From: Massilia brevitalea
Lineage (GTDB): Bacteria; Pseudomonadota; Gammaproteobacteria; Burkholderiales; Burkholderiaceae_D
DNA: 64,000 nucleotides
Direction: 5' to 3'
Assembly (NCBI RefSeq): GCF_030711405.1
Contig: NZ_JAULSI010000010.1
Location: 67,570 to 131,569 of the forward strand
Positions 1-11,114 of this stretch are shown here, one piece after another. Position numbers and translations under genes: made by a program. Position 1 is the stretch's first letter. Every line of letters begins with the position of its first letter. The notes under the pieces are model-generated. The model was not told the origin of the DNA. It was given only the letters and a program-made list of their open reading frames with translations, and did no database searches.

Positions 1-110
1 CCTTCGACTCGGCGCCTTGCCCTGACCATTTCTTCACACGCTCTACGTCGTTTGCGGCGCGTCTGAAATGGTCGCGTCAAGATAGATCATTACGTTAAAG
101 AGAGCACCCC

Positions 111-1436
<1,326 letters not shown>

Positions 1437-1441
1437 TCACC

Positions 1442-1846
1442 GTGAAATACGACAAGCTGATCGAAGAAGCCCGCGCCGCACGCGAACTGGCCTACGTGCC
1501 GTACTCGAACTTCCAGGTCGGTGCCGCCCTGGAATGCAAGGACGGCCGCATCTTCCGTGGCTGTAACGTCGAAAACGCGTCCTACGGCCTGTGCAACTGC
1601 GCCGAGCGCACTGCCTTCTTTTCGGCGATTGCGCATGGCTACAAGCCTGGCGACTTCGCGGCGCTGGCGGTGATCGGCCAGACCGAGGGCCCGATCGCCC
1701 CCTGCGGGGCCTGCCGCCAGGTGGTGCTGGAACTGGGCGGCAACGAGCTGCCGGTGGTGTTGACCAACCTGAAGGGCGATGTGTTCGAAACCACGGCGGC
1801 GGCGCAATTGCCGAATGCTTTTGGTGGCAAGGATCTGAACAAGTGA
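1442..1846 (+). CDS. cdd: Cytidine deaminase
   Basis: Hydrolytically deaminates cytidine and deoxycytidine to uridine and deoxyuridine. It is a short homotetrameric-type enzyme of 134 aa. The zinc and catalytic motifs are intact: CAERTA supplies Cys53 and the catalytic Glu55, and PCGAC supplies Cys88 and Cys91. The start is GTG, with a GGAG ribosome site lying inside the last codons of deoA, which implies translational coupling. It is the last gene of the deoA-cdd unit, and a strong terminator follows about 65 bases downstream. Confidence 0.96.
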   Translation: MKYDKLIEEARAARELAYVPYSNFQVGAALECKDGRIFRGCNVENASYGLCNCAERTAFFSAIAHGYKPGDFAALAVIGQTEGPIAPCGACRQVVLELGGNELPVVLTNLKGDVFETTAAAQLPNAFGGKDLNK

Positions 1847-1910
1847 TTGTTCGATGACGTGATAGATGAGCGGCGTGCTTGAAGGCGCGCTGCTTGTCGC
1901 ATGAAGTTGG

Positions 1911-1946
1911 AGCGCTGCCCGCGAAAGCGGAGCAGCGCTTTTTTTC
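1911..1946 (+). terminator. Rho-independent terminator of deoA-cdd
   Basis: Two near-complementary arms (AGCGCTGCCCGC and GCGGAGCAGCGCT, joined by GAAA) are followed by seven Ts. This is a classic intrinsic terminator closing the salvage operon. Confidence 0.88.
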
Positions 1947-2171
1947 GCCTGTTGCGCATGTGTTCGGATTGTTCTGACTTCGTGCTGCGTGGTTTTCCGA
2001 ACGCGAGCATGCACGTGCTGTTGCTGATTTGCCGAACTATGTCGCAGTGGCAATTGACCTGATCTGGCGCAATTGCCGTACTGTGGACTCGGCGTGTAAT
2101 CGCTGGGTTCGGGCTGTCGTGCACACCACCGTTGTGCGCCGATGCGGCCTGCATTTCACAGGAGCTCATGC
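1947..2171. other. Intergenic region before vgrG
   Basis: With the terminator this forms a 325-base gene-free stretch between cdd and vgrG. No gene, repeat or convincing sigma-70 promoter was recognised. The only clear signal is the ribosome site AGGAG at 2160-2164 for vgrG. Confidence 0.5.
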
Positions 2172-4982
2172 ATGCGGCAGCACATCCAGGCAGGTCTACT
2201 CGCAGCGTTCACGCGCACTACCCAGACGACGCGCCTGATCCGGCTGACGACGCCCCTCGGCGAAGACTTGCTGGCCGAATGCGTGCGCGGCGAGGAGAGC
2301 ATCAGCGCAGGCTTCACCTTCCGCCTCGACGCCTTGTCCGAAGATGCGCACCTGCCGCTGAAATCCCTGCTCGGTCAGCCTGCCTTGCTGCAATTGATGA
2401 CCGCCGCCAGCCGCGATGCGCTGCGGCCGTTTCACGGGCACATCACCGCAGCCCGGATCAGCGGCGCGAACGGCGGCCTGGCCCGCTACCACCTCACTCT
2501 TCAACCCTGGAGCGCCTTCCTCGGCCTGGGCCGCGACAGCCGCATCTTCCAGGACATGACGGTGTTCGACATCCTCGACGCCGTGTTCGCCGCCTGGCAG
2601 GGCAAAGGCCGGCTGACGCCGGCATGGCGCTACGAGATCGTCGACCGCCGCATCTATCCACGGCGCAGCCTGGTAACGCAATACCAGGAAAGCGACCTGG
2701 CCTTTGCCGAGCGCCTGATGCATGAGGAAGGGCTGTTTTATTTCTTCGAACACGAGGGCGACCCAGGCAACGCCTTGCTCGGTTGCCACACGATGGTGAT
2801 TGCCGACCACAACGGCGCCTTCCAGCCGAATGCGCAGGCAGCGGTCCGCTTCACCCAGCCCGGCGCCGTGATGCGCGCCGACAGCATCGACCGCTGGCGC
2901 ACCGAATCGCGCCTACGCACCGACGCCGTCGAGATGGGCAGCTGGGATTACCGCAGCGTGCGGCAGCGCCAGGTGAACGTCGCCGGCGTGGGCGGTGACG
3001 CCAGCCTCAGCAGCCGTGATGCATCCGGCACGTACGCCTGGGTCGACCGCGAGCACGGGCAGCGCATCGTCACCAGGCAGATCGAGGCGCTGGAAGCCAC
3101 GCACCAGGTGCAAGGAGGTGCCGGAACGGTGCGTACCTTTGCGCCCGGCACCACGTTTTCGCTGCATGGCCATGCCCGCTTCGACGCAGCACACGACGAT
3201 GCCGGGCGCAGCTTCACCATCGTGCGCACCGTGCACCTGATGCACAACAATTTGTCGGCCGAGGTCAGCGGCAGCGTGCGTGCCATGTTGGGAAAGGGTG
3301 CTGTGGCCGCAGTGCTCGATGCGGAGCCCAGTATGCGCGCTGCTGGCGACGGTCCTGGCGAGCGCCCTCTGTACCGCAACCGCTTCGACGCCTTGTGGGC
3401 CAGCATTCCCTACCGCAGCAGCGGTATCGATGCGCAAGGCCAGTTGTTGCATCCGCGTCCGACGGTGCGCGGGCAACAGACGGCGATTGTGGTCGGTCCG
3501 GCCGGCGCCACCGTCCATACCGACCGCGATCACCGCATCAAGCTGCAGTTTCACTGGCAGCGCGGCGAGGCAAGCCACAGCCGCATGGCGCATCCATCGC
3601 CCGAGCGGCATACCGGTGCGCCGGGCAACGATAGGGCCGGCACCTGGGTCCGCGTGATGACGCCGCTCGCCGGCGCGAACTGGGGCAGCAACATGCTGCC
3701 GCGCGTCGGGCAGGAAGTGCTGGTCGATTTCATGGATGGCGACATCGACCGGCCGGTGGTGATTGGTGCGCTGTACAACGGGCATGGGCAGGCCGATGCG
3801 CAGCACAACAGCATGGCGTATGGCGCAGGGGCGGTGACGGGCAATGCACCGGCATGGTTTCCGGGCGAGGGTGGGGCGCATGCGCATCCAGCGGTGCTGT
3901 CAGGGATCAAGTCACAGGCGATGCGCGATAGTCAGAACGGGGGCGGCGCCTATAACCAGCTGGTGTTCGACGACAGCGCGGAGCAGGCGCGGCTTGTATT
4001 ACAGCGGCATGGCAAGGCGCACGATGGGTCGGCCGAGCTTAACCTGGGGCACTTGCGGCACCAGAGCGATAACGGACGGCTGGATTCAGCAGGATTTGGT
4101 GCGGAGTTGAAGAGCGAGCACAGTGCGGCGCTTCGAGCTGGACAGGGTGTGCTGTTGTCTTGCGATAAACGTAGCGGCGGCAGTGGCGGCCAGCTCGATG
4201 CGCGGGAGGCGGTGATGCAGATCGAGGCGAGCCAGCAGATGGCGATTGGCCTGGCGACGCAGGCGCAGAAGCATAACGCGAAGATGAAAAATGAGCCGGA
4301 AGCGGAAGGGCTGGCCGCATTCAAGGAGATGGGGCGCAGTGCCGAGGTGCTCGGGAGTATGGATAGCGGCAGCAACAGTGAGACGGGCGGGCAGGGCAAG
4401 GTGACGGCTTATAGCGAACCGCATATCCAGTTGTCGGCACCTGCAGGCATCGTTGTCGGTACACCTGGGGACGTGACCGTTACGGCCGAAGCGACTGCCA
4501 GCATGGGCGCCGGGCAGGATATTAACTTCGCTGCACAGGGCAGTACAGGCATCGCCGTCATTCGCGGCATCAGCATGTTCAGCTACGGGAAAGTCGCTAA
4601 TAGCAAAAAGCCGAATCAGGAAGCTGGCCTGAAGCTGCATGCAGCCAGCGGAAAGCTGAGCAGCCAAAGCCAGTCTGGCGCAACGTCTTTGGTAGCCGAT
4701 AAGCTGGTTACGGTTACAAGCGTCGGTAAGTCAGTGGCAGTGGCAGCTCCCAGAAAGCATGTGCTGCTGACCGCGCAAGGTGCTTACATCAAACTGGAAG
4801 GCGGAAACATCGAAGTGCATGCGCTTGGCAAAGTCGATTTCAAGGCGAGCAAGAAAGAATTGGCAGGACCGCAAAGCGTTAACCAGGAAAAAACGCTGCC
4901 GAAACCCGGTGAACTAAAGCTATGCGAGTACCGCGCAGCAGGTGCTGCGGCTGCTGGTGACAGCACTGTACCCCTGTCCTGA
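2172..4982 (+). CDS. vgrG: Type VI secretion spike protein VgrG
   Basis: VgrG trimers cap the Hcp tube and carry effectors out of the cell. Reading in order, a gp27-like baseplate domain occupies roughly residues 1-390. A gp5-like OB fold around 400-560 contains the typical PRVGQEVLVDFMDGDIDRPVV stretch (split here as PRVGQEVLVDF and DGDIDRPVVIGALYNG). A DUF2345-type region with KHVLLTAQGAYIKLEGG lies around 860-880, and the tail ends in the common CEYRAAGAAAAG motif. The start chosen is the ATG at 2172 because AGGAG lies seven bases upstream; an in-frame ATG 30 bases earlier lacks a site. At 936 aa it is an evolved-length VgrG without an obvious toxin domain. The chaperone and effector genes follow directly. 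No structural tss genes are in the window, so this is an orphan vgrG locus. Confidence 0.95.
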   Translation: MRQHIQAGLLAAFTRTTQTTRLIRLTTPLGEDLLAECVRGEESISAGFTFRLDALSEDAHLPLKSLLGQPALLQLMTAASRDALRPFHGHITAARISGANGGLARYHLTLQPWSAFLGLGRDSRIFQDMTVFDILDAVFAAWQGKGRLTPAWRYEIVDRRIYPRRSLVTQYQESDLAFAERLMHEEGLFYFFEHEGDPGNALLGCHTMVIADHNGAFQPNAQAAVRFTQPGAVMRADSIDRWRTESRLRTDAVEMGSWDYRSVRQRQVNVAGVGGDASLSSRDASGTYAWVDREHGQRIVTRQIEALEATHQVQGGAGTVRTFAPGTTFSLHGHARFDAAHDDAGRSFTIVRTVHLMHNNLSAEVSGSVRAMLGKGAVAAVLDAEPSMRAAGDGPGERPLYRNRFDALWASIPYRSSGIDAQGQLLHPRPTVRGQQTAIVVGPAGATVHTDRDHRIKLQFHWQRGEASHSRMAHPSPERHTGAPGNDRAGTWVRVMTPLAGANWGSNMLPRVGQEVLVDFMDGDIDRPVVIGALYNGHGQADAQHNSMAYGAGAVTGNAPAWFPGEGGAHAHPAVLSGIKSQAMRDSQNGGGAYNQLVFDDSAEQARLVLQRHGKAHDGSAELNLGHLRHQSDNGRLDSAGFGAELKSEHSAALRAGQGVLLSCDKRSGGSGGQLDAREAVMQIEASQQMAIGLATQAQKHNAKMKNEPEAEGLAAFKEMGRSAEVLGSMDSGSNSETGGQGKVTAYSEPHIQLSAPAGIVVGTPGDVTVTAEATASMGAGQDINFAAQGSTGIAVIRGISMFSYGKVANSKKPNQEAGLKLHAASGKLSSQSQSGATSLVADKLVTVTSVGKSVAVAAPRKHVLLTAQGAYIKLEGGNIEVHALGKVDFKASKKELAGPQSVNQEKTLPKPGELKLCEYRAAGAAAAGDSTVPLS

Positions 4983-4993
4983 TAGGGATTGCC

Positions 4994-5869
4994 ATGAACG
5001 CAAACCTCGACTACCAGGCATACCAGGAACACGCCTTTGCTGTGGTCGACGCGTCGACGATGGAGGAGCTTCCTGACGGGCTGGTCACTAAAACTCTGGT
5101 TCCGGAGAGACTAGCTGCAAGCTCACACTTGATGCCGAGGCTGATCGATCTGCGCCGTACGCCGCATACCCGTTCAGAGGAACTGTTCGCATTTCTATGC
5201 GATGTGTCTCCAGCGGCACAATCGCTACGAGCGGTCGTGTTGCTTCGGACCAGCGCAGATGCACCAGCGACCGTCAGGCATTGGAACGCCATGCAACTGG
5301 CTACACCGCAACCAGGGCGTCGACTATGGCTGCGGTTGCACGATCCGCGCGTCTTGCATCAGCTGCTACGCATATTAAGTCCAGCCCAGCGCAAGAAGAT
5401 GTTCGGCGTGGCACAAGCCTTTACCTACTGGGTGGGCGGGACCTGGTTGTCGGCGGTACGAGACATTACTGCTCAAACCGACACGCATGTTAGCGGCAAT
5501 GGCGTTGTGCCACCGTATGCCGGTGCACTCATGTGGGACTGGAACCGCATTGAACGGATCGGCATGGTCAATCGCACGTTACATGGTGCTGGAGCTTTCG
5601 CCGCATCTGCATTGGATACGCAGGGATCGTTGGCCGAGCGATTGATCGAACGCGGTGCCGAACACGGTCTTGTCGAGCAGGCCGATCTCGTCGAGTTTGC
5701 TGCCCGTGGTTTGGTGAGCCATTTCGAGTTCGACCGCCATCCTGACGTTGCACGCGCCATTAAACCTTCACGAGATGGGGATTCTGCTTTATCCGACCGC
5801 TTTGCCTTGGTGCCAGAGCATGTCTGGGCCGAGTTGCGCCTATCCACAACGCTGCAGGGAGAAATGTAA
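4994..5869 (+). CDS. DUF4123 type VI effector chaperone (Tap/TEC-like)
   Basis: DUF4123 proteins are adaptor chaperones that load a specific effector onto its cognate VgrG. The 291-aa protein has the family's pattern: an N-terminal region with FAVVDAS, a central LRLHDPRVLHQLLRIL block and a later YWVGGTW segment. It starts 11 bases after vgrG and stops two bases before the effector gene, the standard VgrG-chaperone-effector order. No signal peptide or membrane segment is present, as expected for a cytoplasmic chaperone. The partner is inferred to be the adjacent VasX-like protein. Confidence 0.88.
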   Translation: MNANLDYQAYQEHAFAVVDASTMEELPDGLVTKTLVPERLAASSHLMPRLIDLRRTPHTRSEELFAFLCDVSPAAQSLRAVVLLRTSADAPATVRHWNAMQLATPQPGRRLWLRLHDPRVLHQLLRILSPAQRKKMFGVAQAFTYWVGGTWLSAVRDITAQTDTHVSGNGVVPPYAGALMWDWNRIERIGMVNRTLHGAGAFAASALDTQGSLAERLIERGAEHGLVEQADLVEFAARGLVSHFEFDRHPDVARAIKPSRDGDSALSDRFALVPEHVWAELRLSTTLQGEM

Positions 5870-5871
5870 CG

Positions 5872-8330
5872 ATGACAACGCAAACCAAATGCGAATTCTG
5901 CGACAAGCGCGGCTTGCCGATTTTTCTGGTGCGGGACGCAGTAGCCCCTGCAGGAGAAGGTGCCCCATTGGCCTCCAGCTTGCCAATCGAGCTTTCACCA
6001 ACCGCCGCGCATTACACCAAGCGTCTGCTACGTAGTGGCTATGTCAATGTGTTTGACGAAGCGAGGCAGCGCTGGGAAGGGTACTTTCTCACAAAAGAGG
6101 GCTACTTTTTTAAGTTATTGCAAACTCCTGACGCCATTCCTCCTGTACCAGCAAAACCATTTAACTGTCCAGATGAAGGTCATCGAGCAATGGCAAGTTG
6201 TATTACCGTATCAGATCCACGTAATGCTACTAAGATATGGATTGGATTCAGCGATGTATTGTGGACCAAAGCGATACGTAAGGCGAACGAGAACCCGAAT
6301 CATCGCAAGAGACATATGGTAGAGATAGACGTCCGAGCCGCCTTAAAAGGCAAGAGCATGCCCCATTTTCGTATTGCACAAGCTTCCTCAATCATCGCTG
6401 AGTACGCAATGAAGCCGGAAAAAGCAATGTCAGCCTTTGCAAGAAATCCATTTAAATTTTCTGTGCGCTCTAACCATGCAGAGCGATTGATTCAGGAGTG
6501 CAATGCGTTACGTGCTGGAGGTCTAATCGTAACACTTCCAGATCCAGTTGGAATTGTACAAGAGCTGGCTTTTTTAATGAAAAGAAATGCTGATTTATTT
6601 ACCTCTAAAAATCCAGAAAACCGTCGAAAATTGTCTACTGACATAGTTATAGATGGTCTAGAGCATGCAATCCGAAAACAAGCACAGGTAGGCGAGATTA
6701 CTGCTGCGGATACTCTTGCATATGAACAGGTTGCAGCTGATCCCCTGGGGCACTGGATGTCGAAAAATACTCGGATGAAAACGGAAAGCCTGCGCACTAA
6801 AAGCTCAGCTGAATTACACCGCGCGTCCGATGAGATATGGGCAAAGTATGCTGCTAAATTTGACCCTGACGAGCGAGTGGCTTGGCAAAAAGAATTTCGC
6901 AATAAACTTGTTGATTTTGATGCGAAATACATTGCACCCCTGGCATCTAGCCATGTTTTATGGATGAAAAGTGCAGAGCTTGCTGCATACTTTGAATGTA
7001 ATTTCGATGACTTTGATCCTCATGTTGGAGCCGTTTATACTGCAACAGTAGCGCACTGCATGATGGCTACACAGGATAAGGCCTCTTGTTCTAGTCTTTA
7101 TGAAACGTGGTTAAATGGTGATGTCACTGACACGAAGAATTTGCTGCTGCGGGCGATGGTGTTTAATCAAAAAATAGTTGCTGAAAAAATTAAAGAGGCG
7201 ACAGCGATAAGCAAGGATCCGCGTCAAATTCCGTGGGATAACCTTTTTGCTATTTACGCAGAATCAGTGGGGAAAATTAGAGAAGGTATTCAAGACGCAG
7301 CAGCTCAGCTATTAACCCAAACTACAACGTCTCTTGCAGAAGCTTTTTCAAAAATCATGGACGGTAGCCCTGGGTTTAGGGCTGCTCTCATTGCGGCGGG
7401 ACTTTTTTCCGGACATCCAATTATTCTTTGTGAGGTCATCGGAACACGGCGAGAAGTTCAGGAGTACTTAATTCGCCAATTGCAGTACGCGAACGGTAGA
7501 CCTGCTAGCCAAAAACAATTGCGGGTATCTGTCGATCTTGAGATGAGACGCAGACAGATTCACGGTGTATCTATGGAGGGAACTACTAAGCAGAAATTTA
7601 TTATTGCTATCGATAAGGAAATGGCGACGAATGTGCCTAGAGATATGTCGCGGCGCCAACAAATCGATCAGTTGGCAAAAAGTCTAAAAACAATGGGTGA
7701 GATCGACAAACTGAATCTGGAAAGGTGGCGCACAGTTATTAATCAAAATGTTCGTTTAGGGTTAATCGCTGGAATTCTTCAATTTGTCAGTTTGAGTAAG
7801 CTGATGTCAGACGAGGAAAAGGCCTTGTCCCATGATAAGGCCGACGCTGCGAACAGACGATATGCAGGTATCGCTGCCATTTCAGCGACTATTTCCGACA
7901 TTATAGGTAATGCAATAGCAGGGCGAGCCTCTTTAGGTTTGCGTTATGGTCAGGGCATTACCAGTTTTGCAGAGGCTTTAAAAATTCTTGGTAAAGGTTT
8001 GGGAGTCGCAACTGGCTTGTTCGTTGTTGGGTTGGATCTTTACGCAGGATACAAGGAATTTAAGGAAGGATCTAATGGGCTTGTAATTTTAGCTTACGCC
8101 GCTTCAGGGGGGCTGGTATTGGTCTTACCATTGCACTAATTGTCGGTGCTAGTATTCCTATTCTCGCCCTTTTGATAATTGTTATTATTGGAATTGGAAT
8201 ATTGATAGCTTTTGTCAAGGATAACCCAATTCAGGACTGGTTGGAAAGGTGCTCCTGGGGGAAGTTAAAGGATCAGCGCTACCCTAATCTGGCAGTAGAG
8301 CAAGCTCAATTTGAAAAAGCAATCTCTTAA
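5872..8330 (+). CDS. VasX-like (BTH_I2691-type) type VI effector, frameshifted near its 3' end
   Basis: Probable membrane-targeting toxin delivered by the neighbouring VgrG. The N terminus has the family hallmark of a Cys pair (CEFCDKRGLPI, Cys7 and Cys10) followed by RLLRSGYVNVFDEARQRWEGYF. The middle is long and helical, and hydrophobic segments cluster near the C terminus. In the initial frame translation stops at 8139 (755 aa). The next frame, entered at the G6 run 8107-8112, continues without a stop to 8330. It encodes a strongly hydrophobic segment (GAGIGLTIALIVGASIPILA onward) and the conserved-looking NPIQDWLERCSWG tail, for a restored length of about 819 aa. Codon use is visibly AT-richer than in most of the window, suggesting recent acquisition. 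Whether the shift is a sequencing error, a real mutation or programmed slippage cannot be told here. The start is ATG with GGGAGA upstream. Confidence 0.85.
8107..8112 (+). other. G6 tract, frameshift point in effector gene
   Basis: Six consecutive Gs preceded by A. Reading one G twice, or one extra G, converts an early stop at 8137-8139 into a 73-codon extension that supplies the final membrane segment of the effector. Confidence 0.8.
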
Positions 8331-8340
8331 AAGGTGCGAT

Positions 8341-9339
8341 ATGGAATTTACTGGCTTAGTTTCTAAATATCCAACAAAACGCCAGTTGACTGATGCTGAG
8401 TTGGCGTTACGGCTTGATCAAAAAATTTGCGCGAGCTTAAATCCACATTATCAGCTTTGTGTAATCAAGCTGAATTCAACATATTTAGAGTCTGTGGATA
8501 AGTGGTTCGGCTGGAAAGGGATGATCTCTGCAGTGTCAATAATAGTGATATCTATGTTCTCAATGCTTTATTTCGGGCTGGTCCACGTTGCGCTTACGCG
8601 AGAAGAAGGAGGGGGTGTAAGTAATGAAGATTTATTAGTGTTGATCGGTGCTGCAGTTATGATATTCCCAGTACTTGGAGTCGCTTTATGGGCTCTAAGA
8701 AAGGAATCATTTTCCTATACTCACTATCCTATGCGATTTAATCGAAAAACGCGTATGATTCATGTATTTAGAACTAATGGGACTGTATTGTCTATTTCTT
8801 GGGATAAGGTTTTTTTTACTATGGGCCATCTGGAGCTTTGGAACGAGTGGGAAGTGCGTGGACATGTTCTGGAGCCGGATAGCACAACGGTAAGCGAGAC
8901 CTTTGCTCTTAGCTACATTGGCAGTCTTCACTCTTCACATAGTGCAAACGCAGGAGTTCATTCTCTACCAGCTAAAGACTTTGTTCGTGCGCATTGGGAA
9001 TTTATTCGGCGTTACATGGAGGATGGTCCGGAGGCAGTATCCGAGCAAATACAATTTTGCATGCCTGTTGACATTAATCGAGAACCATTTCGAGGAAGTA
9101 TTGAGCGTATATTTGCCAATGTTGCAGGCGCGCCATTTGTGATTTATTGGATGCTATTTCCGATTTGTTCGGTGGTGAGTCTTTTTCGTCTGTTCGCAAT
9201 GTTTACGAGCAAAATTCCTCAATGGCCAGATGATTTGGAAGCTAATAATCAGGTTGATCCAAGCGACCCTCATGCGATTAGAGGTGCAGCGGATGGAGAG
9301 AGAATTCGAGATTCTGCTGAGTTCCGCACCTTTAAGTAA
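8341..9339 (+). CDS. DUF6708-like membrane protein, candidate immunity protein
   Basis: A 332-aa protein with three hydrophobic stretches: residues around 55-80 (MISAVSIIVISMFSMLYFGL), around 95-120 (LLVLIGAAVMIFPVLGVALW), and a C-terminal pair around 265-300 (APFVIYWMLFPICSVVSLF). It resembles the DUF6708 proteins that commonly sit next to VasX-like effectors. A membrane protein coded directly after a pore-forming toxin is a natural immunity candidate, but that role is inferred. The start chosen is ATG 8341, preceded by AAAAGGTG; an upstream in-frame TTG would overlap the effector and has no site. Like the effector it is AT-rich. It is the last gene of the type VI island. Confidence 0.75.
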   Translation: MEFTGLVSKYPTKRQLTDAELALRLDQKICASLNPHYQLCVIKLNSTYLESVDKWFGWKGMISAVSIIVISMFSMLYFGLVHVALTREEGGGVSNEDLLVLIGAAVMIFPVLGVALWALRKESFSYTHYPMRFNRKTRMIHVFRTNGTVLSISWDKVFFTMGHLELWNEWEVRGHVLEPDSTTVSETFALSYIGSLHSSHSANAGVHSLPAKDFVRAHWEFIRRYMEDGPEAVSEQIQFCMPVDINREPFRGSIERIFANVAGAPFVIYWMLFPICSVVSLFRLFAMFTSKIPQWPDDLEANNQVDPSDPHAIRGAADGERIRDSAEFRTFK

Positions 9340-9457
9340 ATGGTCTTTAGTGTGCGCGTTGCTTACAAGGATAAGGAGTAAAAGACATCAAAATTTGAAA
9401 CGGTAAAACTGATTTTCTAATCCAGAATAGAATGGTAGTCGTACCGTCACCGTTAAA

Positions 9458-10222
9458 TCACATCTGCTGAAACAAATGCGAATGGTTCCTGCTGACCTCC
9501 AGCTCATTCGGATAATTCCTTACCCTCAGCATCTGCCGCCCCCGCATATCCCGCGATACCTCGGCAATCGCATCCACACGCACCAGTGTCGACCGATGAA
9601 TCCGCCAAAACTCATCCGGATCCAGCTCGTCCGCCAGCTCCTTGAGCGTCTTGCGGATCAACAGCTCGGCCGTCGCCGTCTGCACCCGCGTGTACTTTTC
9701 GTCTGACTGGAAAAACAGAATTTCGCGCGTGCTGATCATGCGCAGATTGCTGCCGACCTGCGCCTGTATCCAGCGCAAGTAGCTGCGCTTCGGCGCCGAA
9801 CCCTGCTGCTGCAGCAAACTGCCTAGCTGCGCCAGCTGCGCCCCGATATCCTGCGGCGCCTGCGACAAGCGCCTGCGCAGCCGTTCGCAGGTCGTCACCA
9901 GTCGCTCGGCTGTCACCGGCTTCAGCAGATAATCGATGGCGCCGTGTTCAAACGCATCCACCGCATACTGGTCATACGCCGTCACGAACACGATATGGCA
10001 GCGGTCGTACAATTGCCGCGCTGCTTCGATGCCGCCCATGCCCGGCATGCGGATATCCAGGAAAACAATCTGCGGCTGAAAACGTGTGGCCATTTCCACA
10101 GCCTCAACGCCATTCGCCGCAAGCGCCACGATCTGCAATTCGGGCCAGGCCTCCAGCAGCCGCGCACGTAATTGCTCACGCATCGGCGCTTCATCGTCCG
10201 CAATCAGGGCAGTCATAGCCAT
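9458..10222 (-). CDS. LytTR-type response regulator
   Basis: DNA-binding response regulator of the AlgR/LytR class. The receiver domain (about residues 1-120) has the acidic pocket DDE at 9-11, phosphoacceptor Asp56 in FLDIRMPG and the conserved Lys101 in LLKPV. The LytTR DNA-binding domain fills about residues 150-254 (SDEKYTRV, RIHRSTLVRVDAI). The ATG at 10222 overlaps the stop of the kinase gene and has GGAGG seven bases upstream, so the pair is translationally coupled. The cognate sensor is the adjacent LytS/YehU-like kinase. Target genes are not evident. Confidence 0.93.
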   Translation of the reverse strand: MAMTALIADDEAPMREQLRARLLEAWPELQIVALAANGVEAVEMATRFQPQIVFLDIRMPGMGGIEAARQLYDRCHIVFVTAYDQYAVDAFEHGAIDYLLKPVTAERLVTTCERLRRRLSQAPQDIGAQLAQLGSLLQQQGSAPKRSYLRWIQAQVGSNLRMISTREILFFQSDEKYTRVQTATAELLIRKTLKELADELDPDEFWRIHRSTLVRVDAIAEVSRDMRGRQMLRVRNYPNELEVSRNHSHLFQQM

Positions 10223-11112
10223 CACGCGTCCTCCATCATCTTGTAGGGAATGCGCACCGACGCGCAGGCGCCGCCGCTCATCGGCGCTTCGATCACCAAC
10301 TCGGCCTGCGCGCCATACAGCAACTGCAAACGTTCGCGGATATTCGCCAGCCCTACGCCTTCATCCGCATGCAAATCGATGCCGACACCGTCGTCGCACA
10401 CGTCCACGATCAAGGTTGCACCATCGACCCGCGCCCGCACGGTAATCGTGCCGCCGGCGATCTTCGGTTCCAGCCCATGCTTGATGGCGTTTTCGATCAG
10501 CGTTTGCAGCATCATCGGCGGGAAGGGGGCGCTGCCGAGGAAATCGGGCACCTCGAAACGCACTGCCAGCCTTTCCTTCATGCGCGCCTGCATGATGGCC
10601 AAATAGGCTTTCGACAGTTCCAGCTGCTTGCCGAGCGTGGCGCCGCCCGAGGAGCGCATCTGCGGCAGGGCCGAGCGCAGATAGGCGATCAGGTGCGCAT
10701 GCACCTTGGCCGCTTCCGGCGGATCGGTCTCGATCAGGCGGCCGATCAGGGCCAGGGTATTGAACAGGAAGTGCGGCTCGACCTGCGCCTGGAGCGCGGC
10801 CATTTGCGCCTCGGTCAGGCGCCGCTCCAGGGTGGCGACGTCGGCTTTCAGGGTGGCGTCGCGCGCCACCAGTTCGGCGCGGCGCTTGCCGCCGGCCAGC
10901 ACCTTGACGCCGAAGGAAATGAACACATACCAAAACGCTGGTTCCGGCGTGTTCACCATGATGAAGAACACGACCGCCAGGAACCAGGTGAGGTAGAGCC
11001 GGCGCCACTCGACGACGGCAAGCCAGTCGAAAAATGCCCACCAGAGCTTGCTCGCTTCCCTGACGGCTTCGCGCATGAAGTCGAGTGTCCGGTTGATCTG
11101 GCTTGCCTGCAC
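10222..11112 (-). CDS. LytS/YehU-like sensor histidine kinase
   Basis: Membrane-bound sensor kinase of the His_kinase family paired with the LytTR regulator. Residues about 38-75 are hydrophobic and form a short two-pass anchor. A coiled-coil linker follows, then the phosphoacceptor box VEPHFLFNTL with His114. The ATP-binding domain has an N box (LIENAIKHGLEPK) and a G box (DVCDDGVGID). The likely start is the GTG at 11112, with GAGGA six bases upstream, giving 296 aa; a longer in-frame reading would run far into the preceding gene. It overlaps the regulator start and begins three bases after the stop of the small membrane protein gene. There is no extracellular sensing domain, so the signal may be perceived in the membrane or through that small protein. 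Confidence 0.9.
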   Translation of the reverse strand: MQASQINRTLDFMREAVREASKLWWAFFDWLAVVEWRRLYLTWFLAVVFFIMVNTPEPAFWYVFISFGVKVLAGGKRRAELVARDATLKADVATLERRLTEAQMAALQAQVEPHFLFNTLALIGRLIETDPPEAAKVHAHLIAYLRSALPQMRSSGGATLGKQLELSKAYLAIMQARMKERLAVRFEVPDFLGSAPFPPMMLQTLIENAIKHGLEPKIAGGTITVRARVDGATLIVDVCDDGVGIDLHADEGVGLANIRERLQLLYGAQAELVIEAPMSGGACASVRIPYKMMEDA

Positions 11113-11114
11113 GT

